Assembly: GCF_009928525.1 (NCBI RefSeq)
Contig: NZ_JAABOK010000001.1
Span: forward strand, 62,001-126,000
Direction of reading: 5' to 3'
Source of the DNA: Chitinophaga solisilvae
Lineage (GTDB): Bacteria > Bacteroidota > Bacteroidia > Chitinophagales > Chitinophagaceae
DNA: 64,000 bases
Below, piece after piece: positions 25,564 through 34,868 of this stretch. A model generated the notes under the pieces. It did not search any database, was not told the DNA's origin, and saw only the letters and a list, made by a program, of their open reading frames with translations. The position numbers and the translations under genes are program-made. Position 1 is the stretch's first letter. Each line of letters opens with the position of its first letter.

Positions 25564-26403
25564 TTACAGCCACTGTGGCCGTACTACAAAGAACGGCATC
25601 CGGCAGTTTACCGATGCGAGGGATACGGCCGTGCCGCCAAAATGGTTTTCTGCCCAGCACCAGGCCCATATCAGGTATAATCCGTTTTTCTTCATCAGGA
25701 AGTAGGTTTCTGCCGCGGCAGTATTACCCAGATAAGTATAATGTTCCTGCCGGTCTACTCCTCCGTGGAGTGTCTGATTCCACAGCAGGGCGCGGTTGTC
25801 CGTCGGATTAAAATGGCCACTGCTGTCGTAAATCAGGATGCCCACACCTCCTGAAGAGCCGGCAAAGCCGGGGCCTGCCACCCAATGTGTCCATTTGAAG
25901 GCGATGGGCATGTAAGCGGTAAATTTCGCGATCATGTCTTCCGAAGGGGAAAGATACATCCCTACAGCAGCGGAGGCACTGGTTTGCATCGGATTCACAC
26001 TGAATTCACCGGTAGCCTTGCTGGCGCTGGCGATAACGCCGCTTGTCCAGTCCACATCATACGGAGGGCCGCCGATCTTCAGCTGATTGTCCATTTTCAG
26101 CATGAACTGCTGCTGCGCTTCCAGCCCCGCATCAAAGCTGCGTAACTGATGTAGCTGCTGCGCAGCTGTCTGTTCTTCCAGTTCCTTCAATGCATGGAAG
26201 GTGTTCTTCATGTCTTTGGTGCCGTTCTCCTGAGGGGAAGACGGATGGATGATACGGCTCATCTGTTCAGCCCGTTGTTGCTGCGCGGTACTGTTCCTGG
26301 CGATGTCTGCGGCAATGGTACTTTCAAAAACAGCGCGGGCTTCATCGATCTGCTGTGCGGTAGGTTTAACCTCCCGGAACACAGGACTAACAATGGTTGT
26401 CAT
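25564..26403 (-). CDS. Hypothetical protein
   Basis: A 279-residue protein with no signal peptide or membrane segment. Residues 10-110 are Gln/Ala-rich and helical, probably a coiled coil (ARNSTAQQQRAEQMSR, LEEQTAAQQLHQLRS). Residues 120-279 look like a beta-sandwich of short strands rich in Trp and Tyr (FKWTHWVAGPGFAG, GLYLIWAWCWAENHFGG). I do not recognise the family. It is a single gene, bounded by the hairpin at 25516-25545 and by a divergent promoter region. Confidence 0.75.
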   Translation of the reverse strand: MTTIVSPVFREVKPTAQQIDEARAVFESTIAADIARNSTAQQQRAEQMSRIIHPSSPQENGTKDMKNTFHALKELEEQTAAQQLHQLRSFDAGLEAQQQFMLKMDNQLKIGGPPYDVDWTSGVIASASKATGEFSVNPMQTSASAAVGMYLSPSEDMIAKFTAYMPIAFKWTHWVAGPGFAGSSGGVGILIYDSSGHFNPTDNRALLWNQTLHGGVDRQEHYTYLGNTAAAETYFLMKKNGLYLIWAWCWAENHFGGTAVSLASVNCRMPFFVVRPQWL

Positions 26404-26560
26404 GAGGGTACTTTTTAGGGTTAAAAATCGGGGTCAATCTATTGATGCAAAGTTACTGCATCTATATTACAGCAAATGTTAACAAGGTTACAACACGTAT
26501 CTGGCGTGGGGTTTATAAGGTGTTAATAATCAATATCTGCAGAAATTCAGGGCAGTGTTG

Positions 26561-26568
26561 TATTTTTG
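26561..26568 (+). promoter_or_regulatory. Bacteroidota -7 element candidate for the DUF4268-like gene
   Basis: TATTTTTG matches TAnnTTTG and lies 21 bases before ATG 26590. No -33 TTG is seen at normal distance. Confidence 0.4.
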
Positions 26569-26589
26569 CAGGAAGCATTTCAGGGAAAC

Positions 26590-27054
26590 ATGTATTCCAA
26601 AGAGGAAGTATCGAAACAAAAGCAGGCGTTCTGGACCGCATTCGGCCGTTATATGAAACCGGTATTATCTGCCGATGGCGAAATCATCAGCTGGTCTAAT
26701 TACAAAACCGGTATTCCCGGCATATTCTTTAAGCTGGATGCCGACAACCGGCAGGCAGCTGTTACAATTTTAATTACACAATCTAACCCGCAACTGCACA
26801 CCACTTTCTATGAACTTTTCCGGACGCAGCAAAAAATGCTGGAGGCAGCATTGGGAGAACATGACTGGGAATGGGAGCAGGATATTACCGCCGATAATGG
26901 CAGTACTGTCAGCAGAATCAGCAGGCAGATAGACGGTGTTTCTGTACTCCGTACGGAAGACTGGCCGGTGCTGATATCTTTCTTTAAAGAAAGGATGATA
27001 GCGCTGGACGAATACTGGAGTACCGCAAAGTATGCCTTTGAAGCGCTGCTGTAA
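26590..27054 (+). CDS. DUF4268-domain protein
   Basis: A 154-residue protein beginning MYSKEEVSKQKQAFWTAFGRYMKPVLSA. The N-terminal QKQAFW-FG-YM pattern and FKERMIALDEYWSTAKYAFE near the end are typical of DUF4268, a small family that occurs alone or fused to nuclease-like domains. No catalytic residues can be named. ATG 26590 is chosen over a TTG at 26566 that lies inside the likely -7 element. Single-gene unit. Confidence 0.8.
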   Translation: MYSKEEVSKQKQAFWTAFGRYMKPVLSADGEIISWSNYKTGIPGIFFKLDADNRQAAVTILITQSNPQLHTTFYELFRTQQKMLEAALGEHDWEWEQDITADNGSTVSRISRQIDGVSVLRTEDWPVLISFFKERMIALDEYWSTAKYAFEALL

Positions 27055-27156
27055 CATGCTGCCGGTGATAATTCGTATATGCGTCAGCGTGATACGGCGA
27101 AACCCATCCGGAAATACTTGCTTCACAGAATTAATATAACGGTAACGTTGGAGAAT

Positions 27157-27164
27157 TATCTTTG
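27157..27164 (+). promoter_or_regulatory. -7 element candidate immediately before the sigma factor gene
   Basis: TATCTTTG matches TAnnTTTG but ends only 4 bases before the GTG at 27169. If real, the mRNA would be leaderless or the true start would lie further inside. Confidence 0.3.
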
Positions 27165-27168
27165 ACAT

Positions 27169-27768
27169 GTGAATACATTAACCGATGAATGGCTGTTCCG
27201 GCAGGTACAGCAGGGTAAAGAGGACGCTTTCAGAGAATTGATGCAACGTTACAGCGGCCGCCTGTACCGCCTTGTGTATAAGCATGTAGGCACATCTGCC
27301 ATCACCAAAGATATTCTCCAGGAAATATTTATCGCTGTCTGGAAAAACCGGCACCGTATCATTGTAGGTACTTCTTTATATCCCTATTTATACCGGGCGG
27401 CAAAAAATGCCGTAATAGACCATGTGTTGCAGGAGCAGCGAAATATGCCGATGGAGGAGGCGCTCACTGAAACGATGGCTACCACCCATCCTGGTGCGGA
27501 AGAACAGCTGTACCTGCAGGAACTGGAAGCCTCCCTGCAGCAATCCGTTAATATGATGCCTGCTACCATGAAGGCAGTATTTGTACTGAGCCGGGAAGAA
27601 CAGCTGTCATCCCGCGAAATTGCCGCCCGGCTTAACCTTTCTGAGCAAACCGTCCGCAACAATATTTCCCTCGCACTGCAACGGATACGGCATCACCTGG
27701 GTATGCCCGGCCTGCTGCTGTTATTACCCTCCGCCCTGATCTTCGATTTTTTGGTAACATTAAGTTAA
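27169..27768 (+). CDS. ECF RNA polymerase sigma factor
   Basis: A 199-residue sigma-70 factor of the ECF class. Region 2 covers about residues 22-90 (FRELMQRYSGRLYRLVYKHV, then ITKDILQEIFIAVWKNR, the -10/-7 contacting helix). Region 4 is near the C-terminus (LSSREIAARLNLSEQTVRNN, the HTH for the -33/-35 element). The start is GTG at 27169; no ATG fits before region 2. A FecR-type anti-sigma gene starts 45 bases after its stop and a TonB receptor follows, the standard Bacteroidota signalling set in which receptor binding releases the sigma factor. The C-terminus ends in a hydrophobic run (LLLLLPSALIFDFLVTLS) seen in some members. Confidence 0.94.
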   Translation: MNTLTDEWLFRQVQQGKEDAFRELMQRYSGRLYRLVYKHVGTSAITKDILQEIFIAVWKNRHRIIVGTSLYPYLYRAAKNAVIDHVLQEQRNMPMEEALTETMATTHPGAEEQLYLQELEASLQQSVNMMPATMKAVFVLSREEQLSSREIAARLNLSEQTVRNNISLALQRIRHHLGMPGLLLLLPSALIFDFLVTLS

Positions 27769-27813
27769 CATCCGCCGTCGGTACATACTGCCCTTTCTCA
27801 GGTTAATAGTGGT

Positions 27814-28749
27814 ATGGGACAACGATTACCGGAGCGTCCGCCGCAATGGCTGCTGCTGAAATATAAAAACGGGAACTGCACGCCGGCAGAAACCCGGCGC
27901 ATTGATACGTGGTTTGAGAATACAGATGGCGCAGCCAGCCCGGAAGAAGACGCAGACCTGCAGGCTATCCATCACCAGGTGATGGAACATATCGGTACCG
28001 CCGCCAGTCGCAGGCTCAAACGTTTACGGATATACGCAGCGGCAGCTGCCGGTCTGCTACTGGTGTTCACCACTTTCCTGATGAGAATGAAACCCGGCCG
28101 CCCGGCTTTATCCGCCGGCTGGACTGTCATACAAACATCTCCCGGAGAACTGAAAAAAATTACTTTACCTGACAACTCTTCCGTAGTGCTGAACAGTTGC
28201 TCCCGCCTTCGCTACAGGAACGGGTTTGCCAGGCAACGGGAAGTACAGCTGCAGGGCGAAGCGTTCTTCGATATTACTGCTGATGCTGCGCATCCCTTCA
28301 GCGTACAGTCAGACAGTCTGCGGATACTGGTGCTGGGCACGCGTTTTAATATCGCGGCATATCCGGACGACAGCACCGCTACCGTGGTACTGGAAAGCGG
28401 CAGCGTAAAAGTAAACAGTATCAGGCTGCAGCCCGGTGAGGTACTGCATCGTACAGCAGCAGGTATTACTGTACAGCAGGCTGACCTGGAAAGTGCTTTC
28501 GCCTGGCAGCAGGGAATGCTGTTATATAAGGATGTTCCGCTGGCAGCGATCTGTAAAGACCTGGAGCGCCGCTATGGTGTATCCATCCGCATCACAGGCA
28601 AGCCACTGCAGGCGGCTACCTATTACTATTCCTCCCGCCGTATCCCGCTGCCGCAGGTACTTAAAGTACTCAGTGAATCGGGCAGCGGATTCTATTATCA
28701 GATAAACAGCAAAGAGATTGTTATCAGCGCACAGAAGATAGTTAAATAG
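27814..28749 (+). CDS. FecR-type anti-sigma factor
   Basis: A 311-residue inner-membrane anti-sigma regulator. The N-terminal 70 residues are cytosolic (LLLKYKNGNCTPAETRRIDTW), one membrane helix lies at about residues 70-90 (YAAAAAGLLLVFTTFLM), and the periplasmic FecR domain follows (KITLPDNSSVVLNSCSRLRY, VQLQGEAFFDITADAAHPF). The end is a DUF4974/STN-like segment (VPLAAICKDLERRYGVSIRI). It would hold the upstream sigma factor and receive the signal from the STN domain of the downstream receptor. A 9-bp hairpin separates it from that receptor. Confidence 0.94.
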   Translation: MGQRLPERPPQWLLLKYKNGNCTPAETRRIDTWFENTDGAASPEEDADLQAIHHQVMEHIGTAASRRLKRLRIYAAAAAGLLLVFTTFLMRMKPGRPALSAGWTVIQTSPGELKKITLPDNSSVVLNSCSRLRYRNGFARQREVQLQGEAFFDITADAAHPFSVQSDSLRILVLGTRFNIAAYPDDSTATVVLESGSVKVNSIRLQPGEVLHRTAAGITVQQADLESAFAWQQGMLLYKDVPLAAICKDLERRYGVSIRITGKPLQAATYYYSSRRIPLPQVLKVLSESGSGFYYQINSKEIVISAQKIVK

Positions 28750-28753
28750 AAAA

Positions 28754-28778
28754 GCGAAGGTGTTTGCACCACCTTCGC
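28754..28778 (+). terminator. Hairpin between anti-sigma and receptor genes
   Basis: GCGAAGGTG / CACCTTCGC, a perfect 9-bp stem with a 7-base loop, 4 bases after the FecR stop. No T run follows; partial termination or mRNA-end protection would set a different receptor level from the regulators. Confidence 0.5.
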
Positions 28779-28829
28779 CGGATAAGTTTAACACATCAGG
28801 ATTTTCACCACCATAATGTTTATTAAACT

Positions 28830-31800
28830 ATGCACAATTTTACAAAAAGTAGTGTAATTAAATCGCTATTGTTTATGGGGAAGCTAGCTTTTTTTTCCCT
28901 GGTTGTCATGTTTTGTTCCGTGAGCCTGCTGATAGCAGCTCCAGGCAGCTCGCAGGATCTGCGGAAAGTGCCGCTCAGTGTGCATTTCAGCCATGCCAGG
29001 CTGGGACAGATGCTGGATACCCTAGAAGCGCGGTCTGCCTTCCGTTTTTCGTATCCCTCACATCTGAGAAATCGTGGGCCGGTTAGTCTGTACCTGCCAC
29101 AAAGCAACCTGCAGGAAGTATTGCAGCAGCTGGCGGCTACGCTTGACCTGCGTTTTTTCCGCACCAACGGACAGATAGCGGTGAGCGAAGCAATACATGA
29201 CGTAACGCCTCAACAGGCCACCGGCGCGATTCGTGGCAGGGTAGTGGACTTTGAAACTTCCATGCCGCTGCCGGGAGCTACCGTAGTACTCACACCGCTC
29301 AACCGCGGACAGGCAACAGATGAGAAAGGATATTATCAGCTTACCGGCATTGCTGCCGGAAATTATTTGTTAAAGGTCACCTTCATCGGCTACCAGGAAT
29401 ATCAGGCGCCGGTAACCATTACAGAAAAAAGCCTGGTACTGGACATCAAGCTGCAACCTGCTGCCAGCCTGAATATGGTGGAAATAAAAACCAGGAAGGG
29501 ATTTTCGCAATCACCAGTTTCCTATTCCAGCGAAAAGGAACTGCTGACAGAAATACGGAGCGCCAGAGGTATTGTGTCCGGCATCTCCAGCGAGCAGATT
29601 GTAAAATCCGCCGACCGCAATGCTGCCGAAGTAGTACGGCGCGTGTCAGGCGTTACCATTATGGATGATAAATTTATTGTTGTACGCGGAATGAATCCAC
29701 GGTATAACCTTACGTATCTGAATGATAACCTGGCGCCATCCACAGAAGTATACAACCGCTCTTTTGCGTATGATATGATTCCTGCTCCGGTGATCGATAA
29801 AATACTGGTGTTTAAATCTCCCGCAGCCGATCTGATGGGCGATTTCGCCGGAGGAGCCGTCAAGGTTTTTACCAAAAGCACCAAACCGGTGCGTCACTTT
29901 GATATCGGCATACAGGGTGGTGTACGGGAAGGAAATACCTTCAGTGATTTTCATGTAGCGCCTAAAAGCAGTACCGACTGGCTGGGCTTTGATAATGGTT
30001 TGCGTAAGCTACCCGGCAACCTGCCTACCTACCGCGAATCCGGCGGAAGATATACCATGAGCCAGCAGGAAATGATAAGCGGATTTTCAGACAAATGGAC
30101 ATATACCCGCAGGAAGGCCATACCGGATATGCAGCTGTTCCTGAACTACTTCGATAACTTCCGGCTGGGAAACTGGCGTTTGTATAACCTTACCTCACTG
30201 ACCTATACCAATGAAAACCGCCACTATGAACAACAACGGCAAACCGGGAACACACATGCCTACCGCCTTGACAAATTCGGTTTCCAGGTAGGCAGCTCCA
30301 ACAGCATCGGTACAAATGACCTGAGTACACAGGTTGCGAAGATGAACCTGATGCAGAACTTCACCCTGCGGATGAATGAACATAACAGGATTGAATGGAA
30401 GAATTTTTTCCTCAATGAAGGAAAGAATACCGTGGGTGTGCAGCGCAGCAGGCAGAACAGCCATCCGGCTTTTGCAGCACAGGACAATTACCGGGAAACA
30501 AAGCAGAACCTGATACAGTTTCAGCAACGCCTGCTGTACAATGGTAACCTGGATGGTTATCATACCCTGCAGGGAAGGAAGAAGCAGGAACTGCACTGGA
30601 ACATGGGGTATGCCTATAGCATGCAGGATATTCCCGACCAGCGTGTTTCCCGGTTCTACAACATGTATACGCCTTCCGGTATTGTTGCTGCAGAAGATCC
30701 TGCATTGCACTGGATCGTAGATTATGGCATAACGGAGCAGCAGCTGTTCTACGGCATGGCTAACCGCTTCTTTGTGAAAAACAGGGAGAATACCTACAGC
30801 GCTGCCCTGGATTATTCATTGCAGCTTTCACCGTCGTTGCTGCTGAAAGCCGGTACCTACCAGCTTTTCCGCAACCGCGTGGTAGAACGCCGCTTCTTTA
30901 AGGTAACAAGAGGAGGGCTGACGGGCAATGAAACCACGCTGGTATTTACGCCCGGCGGATGGGATAATGGCGGCCGCATTAATCCCGGCCTGCTTACATT
31001 CCGGGAACAGGACCTTGCCGGCATCTGGCATCCGGAAAATTTCCGGAATGATGGCAGCGGATTACAATTGTATGATATGAGTAGTCCGGTTGACCGCTAC
31101 GTTGCCAGCGAGCAGCAAAACAGCGGATATGTACAGGGAGAGTGGACAGGGCTGGACAGCACGCTCACCGTGCATGCAGGCGTACGCTTTGAACATCATC
31201 AGCAACAGGTTTCCGGTGCTGCCGCCTATGGCACCATATTTTTACCGGTGCAGGTAAAGCTGCCGCAGGATCAGCTGCTGCCCAGCGTACAGGTGAATTA
31301 CCGCCCCGGCACCAACTGGGTATTCCGCGCCAGCTACGGCCGTACGGTGAACAGGCCGGAACTGAGGGAGATAGCGCCTTTCAGCGATTTTGATTTTGTG
31401 AACCAGGAAAGAATATCCGGCAATACCCTATTGACCGGTACTGTTATCGATAACTACGATTTCCGTATAGAACTATATCCGCGTGGCGCAGGCAATGAAA
31501 CCATGAGCGCCGGCTTCTTCTATAAAAACCTGGATAAGCCCATCGAAAAATTAAGATTTGCCAACGGCAGTGAAATGCATGCAGGACAAACCGGCATCAC
31601 TTTCTTTAACAGCGATAAAGCTACCGTATATGGCCTGGAAGTGGAGTTGCGCAAACAACTGCATTTTATCCCCGGTGCATTGTTCCGCAATTTAGCAGTA
31701 GTATTCAACGGCGCGTTGATGGAAAGCAAAACTTCCCGGAATGTATTGCCCGCCCGCCCAACGGGTGTGGTCAGCGCACCGGGAGATAAGACCGGCCTGT

Positions 31801-32291
31801 TCAGGGGCCGTCCCCTGCAGGGGCAGGCGCCTTATGTCATCAACTCCGGATTGTATTACGAAAACCCGGGATGGGGTACCAAACTCGGTGTATTGTTCAA
31901 CGTCAGCGGCCCCAGTATCTATGCACTGGCAGATGTTGATCCGGCAGCGCAGCTGGAGCTGAGAAATAAAAAAGAAGGCTATACACTGGAAGATTATGTC
32001 ATGCTGGAAACAAGGCCTGATCTGCTGGAACTGCCACGCCGGCTGCTCGATTTTTCCTTTACGCAGCGGTTGTATAAATCTCTTCAGCTGAAGGTGAACA
32101 TACAGAACCTGCTGGATGAACCGGTACATATTGTGGAGGATCAGAACTTCAATCACCGGTATGACCGGGAACGGGCTATACCATCGGCTGCGGAACAGTT
32201 TAAGGGCCTGCTGTATTTTGAAGGCGACAACACCTATCTGAAATACCGTACCGGAAGATATTACACAGTTACATTCACTTATTCCTTCTGA
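28830..32291 (+). CDS. TonB-dependent outer-membrane receptor with STN domain
   Basis: An 1153-residue outer-membrane transporter. A signal peptide ends near residue 36 (SLLIAAPGSSQ). An STN (secretin/TonB N-terminal) domain covers about 45-115 (VPLSVHFSHARLGQMLDTLE), the signalling part that meets the FecR protein. A carboxypeptidase-like regulatory domain covers about 130-215 (GAIRGRVVDFETSMPLPGAT). The plug follows, with RVSGVTIMDDKFIVVRGMNP, and the 22-strand barrel runs to the terminal YYTVTFTYSF. No SusD partner is present; two lipoproteins follow within 18 and 4 bases. The lack of SusD and the FecR/sigma control suggest a siderophore, peptide or other small ligand, but the substrate is not readable. 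Confidence 0.95.
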   Translation: MHNFTKSSVIKSLLFMGKLAFFSLVVMFCSVSLLIAAPGSSQDLRKVPLSVHFSHARLGQMLDTLEARSAFRFSYPSHLRNRGPVSLYLPQSNLQEVLQQLAATLDLRFFRTNGQIAVSEAIHDVTPQQATGAIRGRVVDFETSMPLPGATVVLTPLNRGQATDEKGYYQLTGIAAGNYLLKVTFIGYQEYQAPVTITEKSLVLDIKLQPAASLNMVEIKTRKGFSQSPVSYSSEKELLTEIRSARGIVSGISSEQIVKSADRNAAEVVRRVSGVTIMDDKFIVVRGMNPRYNLTYLNDNLAPSTEVYNRSFAYDMIPAPVIDKILVFKSPAADLMGDFAGGAVKVFTKSTKPVRHFDIGIQGGVREGNTFSDFHVAPKSSTDWLGFDNGLRKLPGNLPTYRESGGRYTMSQQEMISGFSDKWTYTRRKAIPDMQLFLNYFDNFRLGNWRLYNLTSLTYTNENRHYEQQRQTGNTHAYRLDKFGFQVGSSNSIGTNDLSTQVAKMNLMQNFTLRMNEHNRIEWKNFFLNEGKNTVGVQRSRQNSHPAFAAQDNYRETKQNLIQFQQRLLYNGNLDGYHTLQGRKKQELHWNMGYAYSMQDIPDQRVSRFYNMYTPSGIVAAEDPALHWIVDYGITEQQLFYGMANRFFVKNRENTYSAALDYSLQLSPSLLLKAGTYQLFRNRVVERRFFKVTRGGLTGNETTLVFTPGGWDNGGRINPGLLTFREQDLAGIWHPENFRNDGSGLQLYDMSSPVDRYVASEQQNSGYVQGEWTGLDSTLTVHAGVRFEHHQQQVSGAAAYGTIFLPVQVKLPQDQLLPSVQVNYRPGTNWVFRASYGRTVNRPELREIAPFSDFDFVNQERISGNTLLTGTVIDNYDFRIELYPRGAGNETMSAGFFYKNLDKPIEKLRFANGSEMHAGQTGITFFNSDKATVYGLEVELRKQLHFIPGALFRNLAVVFNGALMESKTSRNVLPARPTGVVSAPGDKTGLFRGRPLQGQAPYVINSGLYYENPGWGTKLGVLFNVSGPSIYALADVDPAAQLELRNKKEGYTLEDYVMLETRPDLLELPRRLLDFSFTQRLYKSLQLKVNIQNLLDEPVHIVEDQNFNHRYDRERAIPSAAEQFKGLLYFEGDNTYLKYRTGRYYTVTFTYSF

Positions 32292-32308
32292 TCTTATTGT
32301 TTTTTTAT

Positions 32309-33139
32309 ATGAAATACTTTATACAGTTACTGACAGCTATGATGTGCCTGGCCGTAACCTTTACCGCATGTACAGACCGGGAAGAAGCCGTGTTGCCGGC
32401 CAGCAGCCCGGTTGCCTTCTATAACGCCTCTCAGCTGCTCAGACAGGAGCTGGAAAGAAAAAATCCGGGCATCGCTGTAAAGCCTGCATTTATCCTGGTG
32501 AATACGCCCGTGCCGGTAAAGCCGGATACACTGCGGACTGCCGAACGGCAGTATATGCCGTATTTTGCCGTGAGCATATCCGGACAACAGTTTTATCCTA
32601 TGCTGAACGTAGCGCCCAGGCCTGTTCCATGGATTTCGTATATGCGTGTAACTCCCGGTATGCAGGAACTTATTTTCCTGAAACCCGATACTACCCCGGC
32701 GGTAAAAACAGTGATCGACGCCGGCCGGGATGTAGCGCAGACAGTATTCCTCACCGATAGTCTGGGTATATACCGCACTATTGTTACCCATGATTCCCAT
32801 CCTGACTTTGATAAAGGCGTAAGCCTCCGCATTGTGCAGGCAGCACCGGATACAGGCCTGTTACGCGTGAGAGTGAACAGGGTATGGCTGGGCGATAGCT
32901 GGGCCTATGGCACGGCCTCCGGGTATTATCACCTGCCCCTGGCCGACAGTTTATCATCCACCCTGTATACCATTCAGGTGACACCCGCCGGAGATACCAG
33001 CAACGTGTTAAAGCAATACCTGCTGAAAGCCGGCCGGTCACAGTCCTATACGCTTATCATCAATGGTTACCTGAACTATCATGAAGAAACAAATTACGCA
33101 TCACCGGATTTCAGGCTTTCCTTCATCAGAAATAAATAA
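32309..33139 (+). CDS. Lipoprotein of the TonB receptor operon (DUF4397-like)
   Basis: A 276-residue lipoprotein: signal KYFIQLLTAMMCLAVTFTAC with the lipobox at FTAC. The mature protein looks like two beta-sandwich halves (VAFYNASQLL, then GVSLRIVQAAPDTGLLRVRV and QYLLKAGRSQSYTLIINGYL). The second half resembles DUF4397, a surface-lipoprotein domain often next to SusC/RagA-like receptors. ATG 32309 is used; an ATG four codons earlier lies before the signal. It is 17 bases after the receptor and probably sits on the outside of the cell as a ligand-binding partner. Confidence 0.8.
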   Translation: MKYFIQLLTAMMCLAVTFTACTDREEAVLPASSPVAFYNASQLLRQELERKNPGIAVKPAFILVNTPVPVKPDTLRTAERQYMPYFAVSISGQQFYPMLNVAPRPVPWISYMRVTPGMQELIFLKPDTTPAVKTVIDAGRDVAQTVFLTDSLGIYRTIVTHDSHPDFDKGVSLRIVQAAPDTGLLRVRVNRVWLGDSWAYGTASGYYHLPLADSLSSTLYTIQVTPAGDTSNVLKQYLLKAGRSQSYTLIINGYLNYHEETNYASPDFRLSFIRNK

Positions 33140-33143
33140 TACC

Positions 33144-34781
33144 ATGAAAAAGATAACTGTTGTAATATATACGCTGCTATTGGCCTGCTGCATACAGGTA
33201 TCCTGCCGGAAAGTAGAACAGGATATCGACGATCAGTTTGAGCAGCCCAGTGTAAGTACCACTACCTTTACGATGGCCAATGGCCGGAGTTTTGAATATC
33301 CGAGAGCAGCAAAACCGGGAGATACGATTACCATCGGCGGAAGGCTGAACCTGGGCAGAGGCGCGGTTATCCGCCTGGGAAAGGAGAATGCTGCCATTAT
33401 CAGTATAGACTCGCTCGATTATAAATATTTTTTCACCGGCCAGCTATATACTTTTGAAGTAGCGAAATTTATTGTGACGCCGGGGATGGGATCAGGTCCG
33501 CAGCCGCTGGTAGTTACCTGCGGCCGCTTCAGTAACAGGGCGCCGGATATAGTGCTGACGGCTCCCGGAGAAGGCGGAGGGCAGCCGGATACAACGATGA
33601 CCGTTACAGCTGTTTTTAACAGCGGTATACCAGGTTTTGAAGCCAGGTACAAGCCATACCGGAACGGTAATGATTATTTCAACCGCGGCCGCCAGGTAAC
33701 CAGCAACGGAACTGTTTATATCAGCAGTGCATGGGATATTTACCGGTTTACCAACGGACAGGCAGAAAGGGTATTGCAGAAAGAAGATGGTATCCTTATC
33801 GACGGGCAGCAACTGAAAATACTTGAGATCATGGGCATGGCGCCGGATCCCGCCAATACACAACTGTACCTGTCGCTCCGGGTGGCGGTAACGGCAACAG
33901 ATGATTACCGCCAGGCCAATTACCTGTTGCGTAAAGACCTGGCCAGCGGAAAGATCACCGTACTGAATAAAACATTGCTGGAATTATATCCTGACTTCGA
34001 CGAGCTGACGGGCAATACCATACCGGCAGTACCGGGCTGGCGCGGCCAGGCAGGCCAGCTACCACTGTTTGCATCGAACCTGAAAGTAGATGCCAAAGGA
34101 AGATTGCTGTTCTCTGAAGAAAGACTGAAATTCTACGGCAGGATAGATGCTGGCGGACAGGTAACGCCGCTGATAGAAAGTTACTACGGACAAGGTGGTC
34201 TGTTTAAATACCTGATGCTGTTCGGATTCACCCAGGACGGTCTGGCTGCTTTTGTAGCCCATGAAAATAAACCGGACTATCCCTGGTCTTCCGGCGTGAT
34301 GGTGTATGATCTGGATCGCGAAGAACCGGATACCTACATAGATGCAGGCGTTAACTATACCTATGCCTCCTTTGATCCTGATCCGGCCAGGCGGATGAAA
34401 GTACAGAACGGTTTCTTTGGTATCCCGGAAACAGAAATTCCTGCTGGTATCTATCAACCGCTTTCGCGGAAAGAAATGTTGTTTGTTAACTCATTCAGCA
34501 TCGCTTCTGTAAATCATATGCTGGCCTACCTGTACGTTTATGCAGGGATCGAACTAGGCTGCACCAATACACAGAACCCTGATTATCTGCTGCCTGTACA
34601 ACGGAAGCTCACAGGCCCTGCCCTGTATGTGAACTACGGCTATGATGAAGAACAGGGTGGCATTAGTTTTATAGGCACCGATGCCAGCGGTAAAATTTAT
34701 TTTATGCGTGGCGGTATGAAACTGACGTTCCCCAACCGGAGATATGTGCCGCCGTATATTTATACTTTAGGGAAAGAGTGA
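33144..34781 (+). CDS. Lipoprotein with IPT/TIG-like domain and propeller-like region
   Basis: A 545-residue lipoprotein: signal KKITVVIYTLLLACCIQVSC, lipobox QVSC. Residues about 40-150 look like an IPT/TIG immunoglobulin-like domain (AAKPGDTITIGGRLNLGRGA, then KFIVTPGMGSG). The rest is made of repeating strand units (NGTVYISSAWDIYRFTNGQA, KVDAKGRLLFSEERLKFYG, TDASGKIYFMRGGMKLTF) that suggest a beta-propeller. ATG 33144 comes 4 bases after the preceding stop; an upstream ATG at 33081 overlaps that gene and lies before the signal. Last gene of the receptor operon, followed by a 16-bp terminator. Probably a surface-exposed accessory of the receptor. Confidence 0.82.
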   Translation: MKKITVVIYTLLLACCIQVSCRKVEQDIDDQFEQPSVSTTTFTMANGRSFEYPRAAKPGDTITIGGRLNLGRGAVIRLGKENAAIISIDSLDYKYFFTGQLYTFEVAKFIVTPGMGSGPQPLVVTCGRFSNRAPDIVLTAPGEGGGQPDTTMTVTAVFNSGIPGFEARYKPYRNGNDYFNRGRQVTSNGTVYISSAWDIYRFTNGQAERVLQKEDGILIDGQQLKILEIMGMAPDPANTQLYLSLRVAVTATDDYRQANYLLRKDLASGKITVLNKTLLELYPDFDELTGNTIPAVPGWRGQAGQLPLFASNLKVDAKGRLLFSEERLKFYGRIDAGGQVTPLIESYYGQGGLFKYLMLFGFTQDGLAAFVAHENKPDYPWSSGVMVYDLDREEPDTYIDAGVNYTYASFDPDPARRMKVQNGFFGIPETEIPAGIYQPLSRKEMLFVNSFSIASVNHMLAYLYVYAGIELGCTNTQNPDYLLPVQRKLTGPALYVNYGYDEEQGGISFIGTDASGKIYFMRGGMKLTFPNRRYVPPYIYTLGKE

Positions 34782-34800
34782 ATATAGAGGTGACGTGGTG

Positions 34801-34846
34801 AATAAAGCCCTGCAACGTGCTGAAAGCGAAGTTGCAGGGCTTTATT
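34801..34846. terminator. Strong terminator of the TonB receptor operon
   Basis: A perfect 16-bp stem (AATAAAGCCCTGCAAC / GTTGCAGGGCTTTATT) with a 14-base loop, 19 bases after the operon's last stop. The A/T ends make it usable in both directions, serving the convergent gene at 34869-35504 too. Confidence 0.9.
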
Positions 34847-34868
34847 ATTATAAGTGTATGATGAGGAA

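Noticed and set aside
30195-30710. 171-codon minus-strand open frame
   Set aside because: Shadow of the TonB receptor gene.
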